A stretch of 64,000 nt of DNA from Sporodiniella umbellata. Its lineage: Eukaryota; Mucoromycota; Mucoromycetes; Mucorales; Rhizopodaceae. Position numbers and translations under genes: made by a program. The stretch lies in the NCBI GenBank assembly GCA_025677835.1, contig JAIXMR010000046.1, forward strand, positions 1 through 64,000, in the 5' to 3' direction. Of this stretch, positions 1 through 12,482 are shown piece by piece. Numbering within the stretch: the first letter of the stretch is position 1; each line of letters begins with the position of its first letter. A model generated the notes under the pieces. The model searched no databases, was not told the origin of the DNA, and worked only from the letters and a program-made list of their open reading frames with translations.

Positions 1-7
1 CTCATAG

Positions 8-127
8 CAAATGGAGAGAGTATCAAAAGCTGCGAACAAATCCCATAAAGATCGAGTTACAGAGTTCAATCAAAAACTGGAAAAACTTAGCGAACACCAC
101 GACATCCCTAAAGTTGGACCAGGCTAA
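8..127 (+). CDS. FAM32A-like protein, C-terminal exon (partial, cut by left edge)
   Basis: Last exon of a gene entering from the left. It opens after a splice acceptor (tag at 5-7) and reads 39 codons, [20 protein letters not shown] onward, ending [12 protein letters not shown]. The family hallmark is seen directly: a basic helix ending in an [14 protein letters not shown] tail, as in human FAM32A (QMERILKKASKTHK..., HYDIPKV). Human FAM32A is a small nuclear protein found at the catalytic core of the spliceosome, where it promotes exon ligation; the role here is inferred from that. The N-terminal lysine-rich half lies outside the window. Downstream the DNA is AT-rich with short poly(T) runs. 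Confidence 0.8.
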   Translation, partial: QMERVSKAANKSHKDRVTEFNQKLEKLSEHHDIPKVGPG

Positions 128-753
128 CATTGTAATTTCTTTTTTATACACTTACTTTCAAATAAACGCTACAAGTACTTTTTTTCCGACAAAAAAAAGC
201 TGTTGATGCAATGTATTCCTTTTTTTTTTTTAGTAAACATTATCTCAGTAAGAATTTTACCAAGCATTAGTTTTGTATAGACTGTGGGGTGTGTTTTTGT
301 CGTATTTCGTATGTGGGTCAACAAGGTGAAGAAGAAAAAAACTAAGATAGGGGACTTCCTATAGTCATATACTGTATCTACTGTGGATACGCTGGCTTAT
401 GTCACGTAAGCAACGCCTTCAAAGTCTTTGCAAACCATCAAACAACGCCTAGCCAATGTTACTCAACAGTCACGCTGTTTACCTTTTACGGTTCTTTCCT
501 GCCCCAATAAAATTGAAAAAATTATTTGAAAGGTTAGTTCAGATAGTCGAAAACCTGAAAACACAAAGAGGCGTTTGATCCATGCGAGCTTTGTCGTCCT
601 GTCGTTTCTTTTTGTGTTGCTTGTTTTATTAATTAATAGGCGTTTTATATTTGGGTGTAAAAGAATGGATTGTCCAGAAAAAGAAAAAAAAAACACATAC
701 ACATATATATAAATGTGTATGTGTAGTAACATGTACTTTTATTTATTTATAGT
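128..753. other. Intergenic spacer between convergent genes
   Basis: Contains T and A runs and an alternating AC/AT stretch near 690-725, but no ORF with family features. It separates the 3' ends of the FAM32A-like gene and the RhoGAP gene, so it should hold two polyadenylation regions. Confidence 0.6.
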
Positions 754-3700
754 TTAAATGTATCCAGCATTTTGTCTTGGAGGAACAGCAGGGAGAGCTG
801 AGACAGATGTGTAGCTTGCAAAGACTGTTGATAGGTCTTCTCCTTTAGCGACGGGTGGTAAATGAACCTTACGATTTTCCTCCAAATGACTCTTGCTAGG
901 TAATGTCTCTATCACAAACAGTTTATCTGCATTGTTTAATATAAACTCTATCACGCCAATCTTGTAAGTCATTTCCAAAAGGTCCCTGTTCTCTTCCTTG
1001 TGTCGAAGCAGGGTAGGCCCAAAAATGACTGCAATATTTTTACTAGTCATCAGGTTTTCTTTCTGTCTTTCTTGAATTCTATAATGCTATTTGTAAGCAC
1101 AACACGTTTGAGATAGTTAGGTTTTCCGTACCTGTATAAGTGAAGCATCAAGTACTTGAGAGTATTGAAGTTTTCAATAGGAAGCATTTGAATTAGTTGT
1201 GTCATTGTTTGCATTTGCTCAGTAGTATCGGGCAACACTGTATGTACAAACACGTCAGTACGCTTCTTTTTTTGACAAGTCTTATCTATAAACTTACTAA
1301 TAGCATCAATGTATTTCGAATGAAGCTCGTAAGTAAACAAGGGATTAGGAAGCTCTCGGAAATACTGCTTCAACACGCTTGTTACTGCACAAATATCGTT
1401 CCATTTTTCTTCGTCAATTAAGTTTGGGTTTTCTCCTTTTTCAAATGATGACTGAATTTGCCTCATCTGTCCCACACCACCAGATTTTCGATAAATCCCT
1501 TCATAATCCATACCCCTAGCCTCTACAGACTCGATACACTTTTCTACTACAAGAGGTATTTTGCCTTTTTCTGCTTGTACTTGTTTTACTAAATCATTGC
1601 CAAACATATATCGAGAATCGTCACTAACGTTGGATTCCACGCTATTTTTTCGGCTGCAGTTCTGTGGTACACTATATAGGCACTTTGAGTGACAGCTTAC
1701 ATTGCATTCTATACATGGTAAGAGAACATTGAGTTTTTTTGAAAGAATTCTATTTTTTCCACCCAACCTGAACATTTTAATTCCGTCACTCGCCACATTT
1801 TTTCGCCGCACACTTCACATTTTGCGGGGCGCAAAAACTTGTTCATCCCAAAATGATGCTTTCCTCCTACTTTATTTTCAGCACTTGACCCAGATTCTGA
1901 GACCGGCTCGAGTGATCTGGGCTGGTGTGAAGTATCGTAAGACGCAGAAGCAGTCTTGTCATCGTTCTTGTTAGACTTGGATTTGTTTAGTTGACTCTTA
2001 TTTCTTCTAAACTTGTAAAACTTTGGTGCGGCTGAACCGTTAAAACTGTCTCGTTGTGCCACCTTTGGTGTAACAGGAGCTGGAGTTTGTGCTGAAACTT
2101 TGATTTCTGGCATGGAGTTGGAGTGGACAATACCGATAGACCCAGTAGACAAGTTTCGTCTGTGTTTGCTCTCTTTCTTTACTTCTTTTCTTTCATCTTC
2201 AATATTCAGGAAGTTTGTACCAGCGATGAGTGCCTTTGCTTCTTGTTCACGCTCGATTACTTTTCTTGAAAGGTCATTGTTCATCTGCGTTAACTCATTG
2301 TTTCTTTTGATCAGCATTTCCATATCAGCAATCATAGCAGTTCTTTTATGAGCAACACTGTCGTATCTATCTTTAGCTATAGATATTTCTTTTTGCATTG
2401 AGTCTAGCTGTTGATGATAAGCATGCTGAAGTCTTTCCCAGTGCAAGTCTTGAGGCTTTTGACTAATGAGAAGCTTTTCAATATTGTCCGAGTGTGACTC
2501 AAGCTCTTTTAAAAGATAGTCTCTTTCAGAACGTAAGTCGTAACAGGACTGTTCAAGATCTCCGCGAGTTTCGTGTAATTCGTCAATTTCCTCCTTTGTG
2601 TATCGCATAAAGCTTGGGCCGTCGAAAATGGATGCCTGCTGATAGAATGCGATCTCGCTTTTTAAGCGAACATTCAAACGCTCTACTTCTTTTCTAGCGC
2701 TCACTTCTGTGATATAGCCCTCTTTTACTATCTGAAACTCATCCAAGGCTTTTCTGCTGATAATCTAACAAGAATAAGGAGTAAATAAACACACCTAAAT
2801 TGCATATTAGTGTGTGTTACCTTAATCTTGTTGAATTTGCCCTCTACTTCCTTCAACTTGCTTCTTGTCTCGATAAGTTCTCGTTTTAGCTCTTTTGTGT
2901 CGTATGTATCACTTTCTAAAGAAAACGAATTGGGCTCAAAGGCGTTACGATTCAGCTCTTCGCTGTTCCTTTGTCCAAGTAGCATGTCGCTCAGCTCACT
3001 AATTTCTCTCGAATCTAACGACTGTTAATAATAATAATATATTTGTTGTCAAATTACCAACAACTGGGTCTTTTAGATAATCTTCCACATAGGCATTGAC
3101 GATAGACGTGGTTGATGACGAGCGAAAAGAGGCCGATAGTAGGTTTCTATTATCTTCTTCCCCTGGCCTTTTCTATTTATACAAAAAAAATTAACAAGCA
3201 TAATAATGATTAAAAAGTCAGCGCTACTTACAAGGTTGTTTTTTTCATCTTTCCTTTTGAGCCGAAGTTGTTTTCTCGCTTCGTAGCATTTGGTACAAAA
3301 TATACCCTAAAGGGTACATGTTAAACGTTTTCTCTTGCTAAATTCATCCATTTCCAAACATACTTTAACGGTCTGAGTAAATACTAAATCATCGATTTTT
3401 TTGCTACACTGTATACAACGAAAACAGTCTGCATGATACGCTTCCTCACCTTAATTGAGAAACAATATATAAGAAAGTGTCACTTGTATTTCAACAGATA
3501 CAAACCAGTCATGATAGCTTCATCTTTTATAGTATTTCCGCAGGCGTGGCAACTATAAGAACAATCTTCACAAATGGGACTTCCATCTCTTAATAGCAAA
3601 AGATTACTGTAGCATTCTACTAATTTAAAGCATTTGGCGCAACGAAAACTAAAACAAAAGCAGAAAATAAACAATAGAGCATTTTTGTAAGCAATAGCTA

Positions 3701-3844
3701 CCATTCAAAATGCCAAATGCCATCACCAAATTGAACTACAGATCCATCCTCAATGGGTTTCTCACAGCCTTGGCAGTGTGGCTCATCAAACTCGTCTCCG
3801 CCAATTGCACTTTCTTTAAGGTTTTCAGAGTGAGAGTTATCCAT
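754..3844 (-). CDS. Rho GTPase-activating protein with two LIM domains, coiled coil, C1 and RhoGAP domains
   Basis: Nine exons, reading from the start: 3702-3844, 3506-3648, 3364-3449, 3232-3306, 3058-3172, 2821-3014, 1768-2764, 1132-1708, 754-1078. They close in frame to 884 aa. Residues about 24-145 carry two LIM zinc-binding domains (CQGC...HFECFRCAKC and CHAC...HADCFRCIQC). A long coiled coil lies about 225-420. A C1-like Cys/His domain lies about 560-605, split by an intron at ELKCS/ECNVSC. The RhoGAP domain follows, with its arginine finger in EGIYRKSGG near residue 658 and SKNIAVIFGPTLLR near the end. This order matches fungal Rga1/Rga3-type proteins, which switch off Rho/Cdc42 GTPases at growth sites and so control polarity and wall synthesis. 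Which GTPase it acts on cannot be read from sequence. Confidence 0.9.
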
Positions 3845-3978
3845 ATCTTTACTCTTATTTTGACTCTAAGTACACACAGTAATTTATTTTTATAAAGGGA
3901 AGAAAGAAGGGGGGGAAAGAAAAAGGAAAGTGAGCACAGGAAAAAAAGATTGAGTCCCGAGCACTAATGTGCCTCTTT

Positions 3979-6000
3979 TTAATGATTGTTTATTAATTTA
4001 TCAGCCACAGTTAGCAAAAAGCGATCATAGCCATACTGGCTCATAAGCTGTAATCCAATTGGATACTTGTCCTTTCCAAAAGGGACAGCAATGGCAGGTA
4101 CACCTGCCAAATTGGCTGGCAAGGTCATCACATCATTAATATATTCCGTGACCAGCTCACTTCGGTCATTCAAGAAGGGAGCGTCGGATGTAGCGCCTGG
4201 AACTAGTAAAACGTGAGCTGGGCCTGGTTTTTGAGTAGCTGAGTAGAGCGGGCTAGGCTGTTTCAATACACGATCAAAATCTTGCTGGATTAGGCGTCTT
4301 GCTTTCTGTGCCGGCAAAAACAGTGTTTCATAGGTCCTTTTTTTTTTAAAAGGATTAAAGAAATTATTAAAAATTATATATATATAAAATAGTTGTTAGC
4401 TACTACCCTGCCGTTAACACATGAGTCCCAAGTAATATACGTCTTTGAACCTCAGCGCCAAATCCTTGGGTACGGGTCGTTGAGAATAACAACTGATCTT
4501 CTTCTTCACTCCGATAACCTTAATTTACCCCAATAAAACCGAAGCGAATGAGTCTCATTTAATGAATATATTCTAGAACTTTTTACATTACCATATTTCA
4601 TTCCGTCAAATCTTGCTAAATTTGAGCTAGCTTCTGCTAAAGCTATAATATAATACGAAGGCAAAGCAAATGGTATATGTGGCATGGAAACTGAAACAAT
4701 CTCTGCGCCAAGACTTCTTAGCTTCTCAATTCCTTCACGCCATATAGCCACAACTTTGTCTGACAAAGAATCTACATAATATTCTTGTGGGATTCCAACG
4801 ACAAGTCCACAGAGATCTTGTTTATTTTCCCACTTGTGTCTCAGTGCATTATCTTTCTCATCTAGCTCTTTTCTTAAGTCGACTGGTATCGAAGTAGGAT
4901 CTAGCTCATCGTATTTAGAAATGGTATCTAAAATACATAAGGGTCAGCTCAGGTTGTAAGGCATTATGACTATCTACTTACCATACAGATCCGAGCAATC
5001 GGATATGTTTTTTGTCAATATCCCAACAGTGTCTAAAGAGTTTGCATATGAGACTAATCCGTTTCTAGAGCAGCGTCCGTATGAAGGCTTAAACCCGACA
5101 ATGCCACAGTAGGATGCTGGCGTTCTAACTGAACCACCCGTATCTGATCCTAAAGCACTAAACACTTTTAAAGCTATACGTATACTAACACTGTTTGTTT
5201 TTTACGCTTTGGACATATCGGCTGCTACACAAGCTGCACTTCCCCCAGAACTCCCACCTGCCGAGCGTTTTGTTTTATCACCTAGCTTATATGGGTTGAC
5301 TACAGGGCCAAAAGCACTATGTACATTAGCAGAGCTTTTGTATATATATAAAATGAGTAGTGAATAAATAGATAAAAAAGCAAGCTTAATAAAGTTGTTT
5401 TTTTTTTTTTTTTTGGTAACAATAACTACCCCATCCCAAATTCGTCCATATTTGTCTTTCCAACAATTATTGCCCCTGCCTTTTCCAACAATGTAACAAC
5501 GGTTGCATCATAAGGCGAAGTAAAATCTTGTAGTTTGTAATTGATTAAAGATTTCAATATATCGCATAACACTCAGCTATATTAGGTACCTTTCAGCATA
5601 TTTGAAGCGCATGTTGTTGGAAGAGTGGTTGTACAGAAATTGTCTTTTATAGCTATAGGTGTTCCGTCTAAAGGCCCAAGTAACTTTCCTAAAACAAATA
5701 TTAAATTCGCTCGTTTGAAAGAAAGAAGCTTTAGTAATCAAAACAGGTAGTAAATACCTTCTAATCGTCTAGCATCAGAAAATTTTGCCTTTTCTTCCAA
5801 AACTTTGCGATCGTTAATTGAAACAAAAGCATTGATCTCTGCATTGTGAGCTTTTATCGCGTTTAGAGATTGTTGAACAGCTTTAAAAGAAATGTGCTTC
5901 CTCTAAGAAATCGTTCAAGTGAGTAATATATCTAACCAAATGGTTGTTTTACTTGATTTAAAGACTGTAGATACAGCCTTGCTGTAGATCTTGAAAACAT
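3979..6000 (-). CDS. gatA: Mitochondrial glutamyl-tRNA(Gln) amidotransferase subunit A (amidase family)
   Basis: Nine exons (5953-6000, 5758-5902, 5590-5688, 5430-5526, 5206-5334, 4982-5157, 4592-4927, 4407-4518, 3979-4336) sum to exactly 500 codons, 499 aa, the usual GatA length. The amidase Ser-Ser-Lys triad is visible: Lys in PIAIKDN near residue 79, the [11 protein letters not shown] loop near 155, and the nucleophile in [11 protein letters not shown] near 181. The conserved [17 protein letters not shown] stretch is also present. In mitochondria the GatCAB/GatFAB complex converts misacylated Glu-tRNA(Gln) to Gln-tRNA(Gln). The N-terminus [12 protein letters not shown] is basic and hydroxylated, consistent with a mitochondrial targeting sequence. 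The other subunits are not in the window. One intron holds a poly(A/T) run near 5400. Confidence 0.93.
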
Positions 6001-7902
6001 TCTGAAATCTATAGTGAAAAAGCTGACAGGCCATGTAGAATATATAAAAGCGTTTAAAAGCCCGAAAACATACTTTATTGGCAGCTGTAGGCAAAGTGTC
6101 TGATGGTTCAAAATAATAGCGCCTTTGTTAAAACTGAAAATCTTGTCTTACACGAAAATGTATAGCAGACTACAGCCAATTACTAAAAATATATACGAGC
6201 ACAAATCCGTTTATGAAGATCAAACTAAAAGCGAGTAAAAGTGGTCTGTTTTGAAGCAAAGTATTTGAGTTAGAATCAAGGAGTTGGTAATGAAGTCAAG
6301 CGCCAAAAAAATTGCTAAAGAAAAAAAAGTAACTTCTTCAGTCTAATGAAGTAAAATATAAGGAAAACGCTCTGTAACTAGGGCACCTCTACTTTTGAAT
6401 GCGCTTATTTAAAAGCTAATCAAATGGTGCGTTGTTGTTGAGACTCACTTTTCTTTTTTTATTTTTTTTAATCTTCATATATACTTTTTATTTTTGGTCG
6501 CGGTATACAACTACATTTCAATTTCTCTTAGGGTTAAAAGCTGTTAGGTGCAAGTTTGTATACATCCAGAGTAAAAATATTGCGTTGCATAGTGAATTTA
6601 AAAAACCAATACATACTTGAGTTGCTCGAAAAAAAAGTTAGTATATTCAAGTAAAGTGTGAATATTTGTTTTACTTTATTTTGCTATGCAAATAAACCAA
6701 ACTAAATGACAATCGGTCGCCAATCATTTCATTGATTACTTTAATTCTTGGACTGACTAGAGCTTTTATGACCGGTTTGGATATTTTTGTAACCAGCACC
6801 TTGGGCTCTCGAAGCGAAAGAGGCTTTCCAGTAACCTTTTCGTTTTTTGCTTGAGTAGACTGAGTTTGGGGTGCTGATCCTTTATCCATTGGCCTATGGT
6901 TTATTTGGTTAAATATTTCAAAATGAGAAAGAAAAATTATTGTGATTTCACTTATATTTATAAAAAAAAAAAATAGGATAGAGTTCTCGCATCAAACAAT
7001 TAACAAGCAATAAAATATTTAAGTTGACATCTGCTTCAAAACACTGAGATTTTTTAAGCTTCACAATTTTGAAAAACATTGCGTTATGCCCACTCTTTAT
7101 AATACACTACTGGGCGTATTAACAGAAACGGAGGCGTCTTTTCTCTTAGACAAAGAGTGAATTGATGATCTTCTCTAAGACTCTAATGACTATGTTTCAA
7201 ATAAAAAAGTTGTCAATACACTCAGCTACCAACTTTGGTGTATACATAGTAAACGTTAGCTGTCTACGTATTTTGCGATGAAGAAAACCTTATTACATAG
7301 GGATTTTAAAGAGAGAGAAAAGAGAAGATGCAGCGTAAAAGGTTTATATTAAAGGTCATTGAATTGACTTTTTGGAAAACAAAACAAGAAAACAAGCTTA
7401 CTTACAGTGGGAACATCAGCAGCCAATTTTCTAGCTGAGGATGAGGTTTTAGTCATTTTCTTTATATAGAATTACATTTGAATACTTTTCGTAAACCTAT
7501 AGACGTAATCGTTTAATATAATAGTATGCTATGGTGACTATCAAAGAGAGGTCGGCCTCTTTTTCAATGGTTTGCTTCATATGTTTATTTGGTTACACTA
7601 TCACATTGTAATATGCAGCTTCCGAAAGCGAAGTTGAAAGGCCGAACGAACAAAGTAGCCTACAAACACGGCTCTGCTTGATTAAGCTTGATAGATATTT
7701 CATTGAGCTATACGCTTAAAATTAAGAAAAGAGTAAGGAGCAACAGTATCGACCAGGGTTACACCGTATCCAACTGATTTTGAACACAAGATGCTTAAAG
7801 TCAAAATCTGTCTGAATTTGAAGAGTTCTTAATTTGGAAGAATTGACATGACTTCACTTTGTTTCTTATATTTTTTTTTTTTCGCTTTTTTTTTCATTCC
7901 TC
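6001..7902. other. Gene-poor interval with two weak gene-like traces
   Basis: About 1.9 kb of AT-rich DNA upstream of both gatA and the C2-lipase gene. It holds a 72-codon minus ORF (listed separately). It also holds a short minus-strand exon-like stretch, start codon at 7454-7456, that reads 17 codons (MTKTSSSARKLAADVPT) into a strong GTAAGT donor at about 7405. I could not find an acceptor that keeps a convincing frame. Nothing else is supported. Confidence 0.5.
6671..6889 (-). CDS. Possible small basic protein, unidentified
   Basis: A 72-codon ORF with an ATG start, beginning MDKGSAPQTQSTQAKNEKV. It has a Lys/Pro/Val-rich middle (LREPKVLVTKISKPVIKALV) and then MIGDRLSFSLVYLHSKIK. The composition is not a homopolymer artefact, and the lysines and serines look protein-like. 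I do not recognise a family. A candidate acceptor (ccatag) lies 5 nt before the ATG, so this may be the last exon of a gene whose first exon lies upstream, perhaps near 7405-7456, but the phases I tried do not agree. It could equally be a chance ORF. Confidence 0.25.
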   Translation of the reverse strand: MDKGSAPQTQSTQAKNEKVTGKPLSLREPKVLVTKISKPVIKALVSPRIKVINEMIGDRLSFSLVYLHSKIK

Positions 7903-9472
7903 ATGTCAGGAAAACCGATTTCAAACCAGAACAGTATACCTAATGCGCCTGGGATACTAAAGGTGAGTTCTGAAAAGTCAAACAACAGGTGATGCTAAAC
8001 CGGTTAAACTTCAAGATTACCGTGAACAGTTGCTTTTTGAATGTGATAGTAAAGAAACCTTATATTGTTATCACACTAGGAGGTTAGAGAAATAGCCAAA
8101 CAAAGTATAATAACATGCAAAATATAGATCAAGTACACCAAACCAGTATATCAGAATACCCTCAAGGTTACTGGAATGAAGGATACGAGCTAAAAATATC
8201 TTACCACAACCATCTATTTGACACTATACAACTTGATTTATACGAAAGCAACATATTTTTTCCTGACAAGCACGTAGGAAGAGCTGAAATACGATTGAGA
8301 TATCTTGAAGGGATGCCAGAGACATTTACAAGCTATTATGAAGTGTTTGAAAAAAAACTTGCAATCGGCGCCACTTCTCAAGTAAGCAGAAAGTCGTTGA
8401 TGACCTCAGGCGTAGGCGCTATCCAAGCGCAAATAGCATACCAGCAGCACCCTATTAAATCGAATCAAGAGGGTTCACTTGACCCTAAAGAAATGAACGA
8501 GCTGATCGATAGACAACAAATGCAACTGGAGTACGAATCGGTATTGAATGACCGTGAGCTGATAGAAGAATTCAATAAGCGGCTCAAGAACCAACGCGAA
8601 TCAAGTGAGGAGATTGAGTTTAATAAATACGAGCAGGGAAACGATCAGTCAAAAAACTTACATGACGATAGCCAGGATTATCCCGATGATAGTAGCACAG
8701 ATGAGCAGCCAGAGCGACCTCTGTCTTTACCGAGATCACGTGCTGATACCTTGTCTGTTGTGGAACAAGAAAAAGATAGTAAAGGCTCGTTTATAGACAC
8801 GCTAACTTCATATTTCAGCCTCTCGTCACCAAATCAACCGACAGCTATAAAGAAAACTGAGGGTCTACAGGAAGATTTGGAAAAAAATGTCTTGAAAGAT
8901 GATGATGACAGCCTAAAGACCTTTCCTATACTCAACACTCTAGGCTCGTGGACAATGGCAAAGGAAACAAATCAAGTACTTAGAGCTATTGGAAAATTAT
9001 TGGTTGCCTTTGTAAGTACAAAGAAAAAAAAAAAAAAGCAAGGGACGACAGTTTTATTGAACGATGTTTTTTTACTTTGTTTAGGGTCAAGGATTTGAAC
9101 TATCCAACTTGCAGATTTTAGCTGGATTTACAGTTGTGGAGAAATTTTACTCTGATATACCTCGAGATAGAACATGGGACCTCGTACAAGACTCTTCAGA
9201 AATAGAGATGTCGTCTTATATGTGGAGGTATGCTATGGCTTCTTACGGATGGAGAGGACTCAATTTCATTGGCAAAGGAAACGGTCTGTTTTCCGATGCT
9301 GTAAGAGCACAATCGGATGCCCTTTCAATCTGTGAACATTTGAATATTGCTAAAGAAGACCTTTTGGCTTACGAACTCAGAACTGGTGCTGCGTTTAGGC
9401 CTAGCTACTTTATTGCCAGAGACAAAAAACTAAACGCTATAGTTCTTAGTATTAGAGGAACAATGGTACATT

Positions 9473-9511
<39 letters not shown>

Positions 9512-10687
9512 GCTAAACATTTGGTTTTTATAGAGTACTTTTGATACCATGACTGATCTTGTTTGTGAATATGAACCTTGGAAAGACGGAATTGTACATA
9601 AAGGAATGAAGGTATGCTCTAATATATTTACAAAATGATGTTTATTAATTCCGAAAACCTAGTCTTCTGCAGCTTGGTTTTTTAAGCATGTTGCACCAAA
9701 ACTGATTGCTTATATCAACAAGCACTCAACCACATCACTTTATATTGTGGGGCATAGCCTTGGCGCTTCTACAGGCGCTATACTGACCATTATGCTCACA
9801 GACTATATTAGTGAGTTCCGTAAAGGGAAGGATAGAGATTTCACAATTCAGTGTTTTGGTTATGCTCCAGCATGTGGTCTGAGCTTAGAGTTGGCAAATA
9901 GATATAAGGTAAATGGGCGACTTTTTTTACAGAAAAAAAAAAAAAAAAAAAAAAAAGCAAAACACTAACAAGTAAGATTTAGAAACAAATAACATCCATC
10001 GTATTCGCAGATGATTTTGTAAGTAAACTAAGCTATGGTTCGATGATGGATGTCAAAGAGCTCATACTAGCTGGAGCAGAAGCAGCTAAAACTATTGGCA
10101 TTGGGCAATTAGTTTGGGCGAGTGAACACGATAGTGAAGTGTGGAAAGACGCATTTAATAGAGTGGCAGAGTGCAGAAAACGTTGCTTAGAAAGCATGTC
10201 AAATCCAAGAGTAAGTGTGATGGTACCTGTATAGTTATGGCTGTGTATTTACCTTTTTTTTTTTTTTTTTTTTTTCAAGCTTTATGTGGCAGGAACTGTA
10301 TATCAATTTTGGCTGGTAAGTAGAGCAAGAGAGAGTAAAGCCCGTTGATGATAGTGACTGATTTGCTGCTTGTAGGACCCTACTCCTAATAACGATTCAC
10401 GTATTGTCGTTGAAAGAACTACACCAGAAAAAGTATCCAAAGAGCTCATCATTAAGCGATCTATTCTTCTCGACCATCTGCCTACCAATTTTGATGTTGC
10501 GTTCGGGAGAGCGCTGGATTCCTTGACAGTCAACCCAGTCAACGAACTGACAGAGGACCAAAAGAAAGAAAGAAGAGGATCAACACAAGAAAATATTATT
10601 GACTCTATAGCTGAAGCCGGGATCAAAAAGACAACAGAAAGAAGTGGAGGTGAAGGCCATGTTTTGGGACAAGGCGAAACAAGATAG
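7903..10687 (+). CDS. C2-domain class 3 lipase (diacylglycerol lipase-like)
   Basis: Nine exons (7903-7962, 7989-8082, 8128-9011, 9085-9465, 9534-9611, 9663-9908, 9983-10210, 10280-10315, 10376-10687) give 772 aa. Residues about 20-115 form a C2 domain (VKKPYIVITLGDQVHQTSI, then YWNEGYELKISYHNH), a calcium- or membrane-binding module. An acidic, low-complexity linker follows. The alpha/beta-hydrolase lipase domain spans about 350-670, with the nucleophile Ser in IVGHSLGAS near 531 and the likely acid Asp in FADDFVSKLS near 591. Family knowledge points to hydrolysis of di- or triacylglycerol at membranes. No transmembrane segment is visible, unlike animal DAG lipases. Several introns carry long homopolymers, and the intron at 9466-9533 is half T24A11. 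Confidence 0.88.
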
Positions 10688-10869
10688 ATTTTGTTTGTTT
10701 TTATTTCAAGTGTTGGTGCCTGATTCAACTCCTTCAAAACAATAAAGAATGGCCAATAAAAGTCGATGAACGTCTTGATGCGTTACACATGGTTTTTAAA
10801 GATTGTTGAATACAAAACTTGTCACGGTTTTCTTTTTTATTTGTTGTTTTTTTTTTTGTTCGTCTGAAA

Positions 10870-12314
10870 ATGTTTCGACAATGGGCAGCAGCCGTTGATG
10901 TGTTTCCAAAAGTGGAAGATGACAACCAACAACGTAGTGAAAGCGGCGGGCTACTTACCTTGGTTGTTGCATTCTGCCTCGCTTTACTAACGTTCAACGA
11001 ATTATCAGAGTAAGAACTATATATACAGTAGAAGCCTTCCAAGATTGACTCGATTGCCTAGATACCTTACAGTTCATACGAAATACCATTTCATGATCGA
11101 TTCCACGGTAGAGGGCAGGATGCAATTAAATCTCGACGCAACTGTTGCTATGCCTTGTCCAAGCAAGTAGATTCTAGAGGCAGTGTCTTTTTGGCCCAGT
11201 TCTAACTAGTTTACTTTAGATTTGCTTGTACACGTTGTTGATGCTACCGGACAACGAATGGAACTTACCCGAGGCTTAAGACTTATTCCAGTAACAAAAA
11301 AAAAAAAAAAAAGAGGGAGGGTAATCCTTCTGTATTAACACAAGATTACATAGGCAGAGTTTTCTGCGGGTTCAGCAACTAAATACAAGTAAACGATACT
11401 CTGTTAGAATGTACCGTTTAATAAGCTTTTCTTTCTTTTTCTAGAGCCCAAGAAAAACCAGAATATCTTCATGAGATTATCCGAGCTGCCAGTGGAAAAT
11501 CTTACAGCGCAGAGATAGCCAGTAAAATCCGACCTATAAGTTTTGCAAAGGGGGAATTTAACTAACTATGATCCTAATCGATAGGAGATATGGGTGCCTG
11601 TAGAATCTATGGTTCTCACGAAGTGAACCGGGTTGCTTCCAATCTTCATATCACTTCTGATGGTCACGGTTATGCTAGCAAGGTGCACACAAGCCATGAC
11701 GGTAAATTTCTTATTGTGTGCGGTGCATTGGAACATTAACTGTTACTTTAAATAGTGCTGAACTTTACACATCGCATTGATGAGCTTTCTTTTGGTCAAT
11801 TCTATCCTAAACTAGTAAACCCACTTGATAATAGTATTGAGATTGCAGATAGTCGTAAGTCAAAGAAAAAAAAAAAAAAAAAACTCATGCGGTATTGATT
11901 GAGGTCATCATAGATTTTGAGATTTTTCAATATTCTCTATCAGTAGTAAGTGTTTTGTTTTGGAGAGGATAGAAAATGAAGATCAACAAGGCTTTTGTTC
12001 TATTTTTATAGGTACCTACGACTTACTACGATCGTTATCATCAAGCGTTGCACACCAACCAATATGCAGTGACCGACACTCACAAAGTATTTCAAGAGGG
12101 ACAGGCTGTCCCTGGTATCTTTTTTAAATATGAAATTGAACCTATATCCGTTCAAATAAGCGAAGAGAGTCAGCAATCCTTTTTACATTTTATTGTAAGA
12201 CTGTGTGGTATTATAGGTGGCTCGGTAGCCACAGTAGGCACGGTTTATAAAGTTTTGGGTTTTGCATTCACAGGAGGCAATGCGAAATCTAAATTGCTAA
12301 ACATGTATCAATAA
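10870..12314 (+). CDS. erv41: Erv41/ERGIC2-type COPII vesicle protein
   Basis: Nine exons (10870-11009, 11062-11162, 11220-11290, 11354-11388, 11445-11521, 11585-11701, 11756-11854, 11914-11945, 12012-12314) give 324 aa. Family features in order: short cytosolic N-terminus with DVFPKVEDDNQQRSESGGLL, first membrane span LLTLVVAFCLALLTF, luminal DATVAMPCP, ACRIYGSHEVNRVASNLHI, NFTHRIDELSFGQFYP and NPLDNS. A second span near the C-terminus reads IVRLCGIIGGSVATVGTVYK. Erv41 works with Erv46 as a cargo receptor cycling between ER and Golgi. The second intron must use a GC donor (aagcaagt at 11161-11168) to keep the conserved MPCPN-LLVHVVDATG segment continuous. No C-terminal KK retrieval signal is obvious; the protein ends KLLNMYQ. 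Confidence 0.9.
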
Positions 12315-12482
12315 ATATTAACTGTTGATGTTTATTGTGATTATCATTTATAAAAAACGAGAGAAACAAGATGACTTTTTATAAAAAGTAGAGATATAAG
12401 GCTGATGACAAGGGTATGTATAAAAGTATAAATAAAATCAATTGGAGATCAAGAAGAAGAAAAAAAAAAAAGTGGGAGGATG

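Noticed and set aside
10303..10737. 144-codon minus ORF
   Set aside because: Antisense shadow of the last lipase exon, whose plus-strand frame is conserved and spliced in phase.
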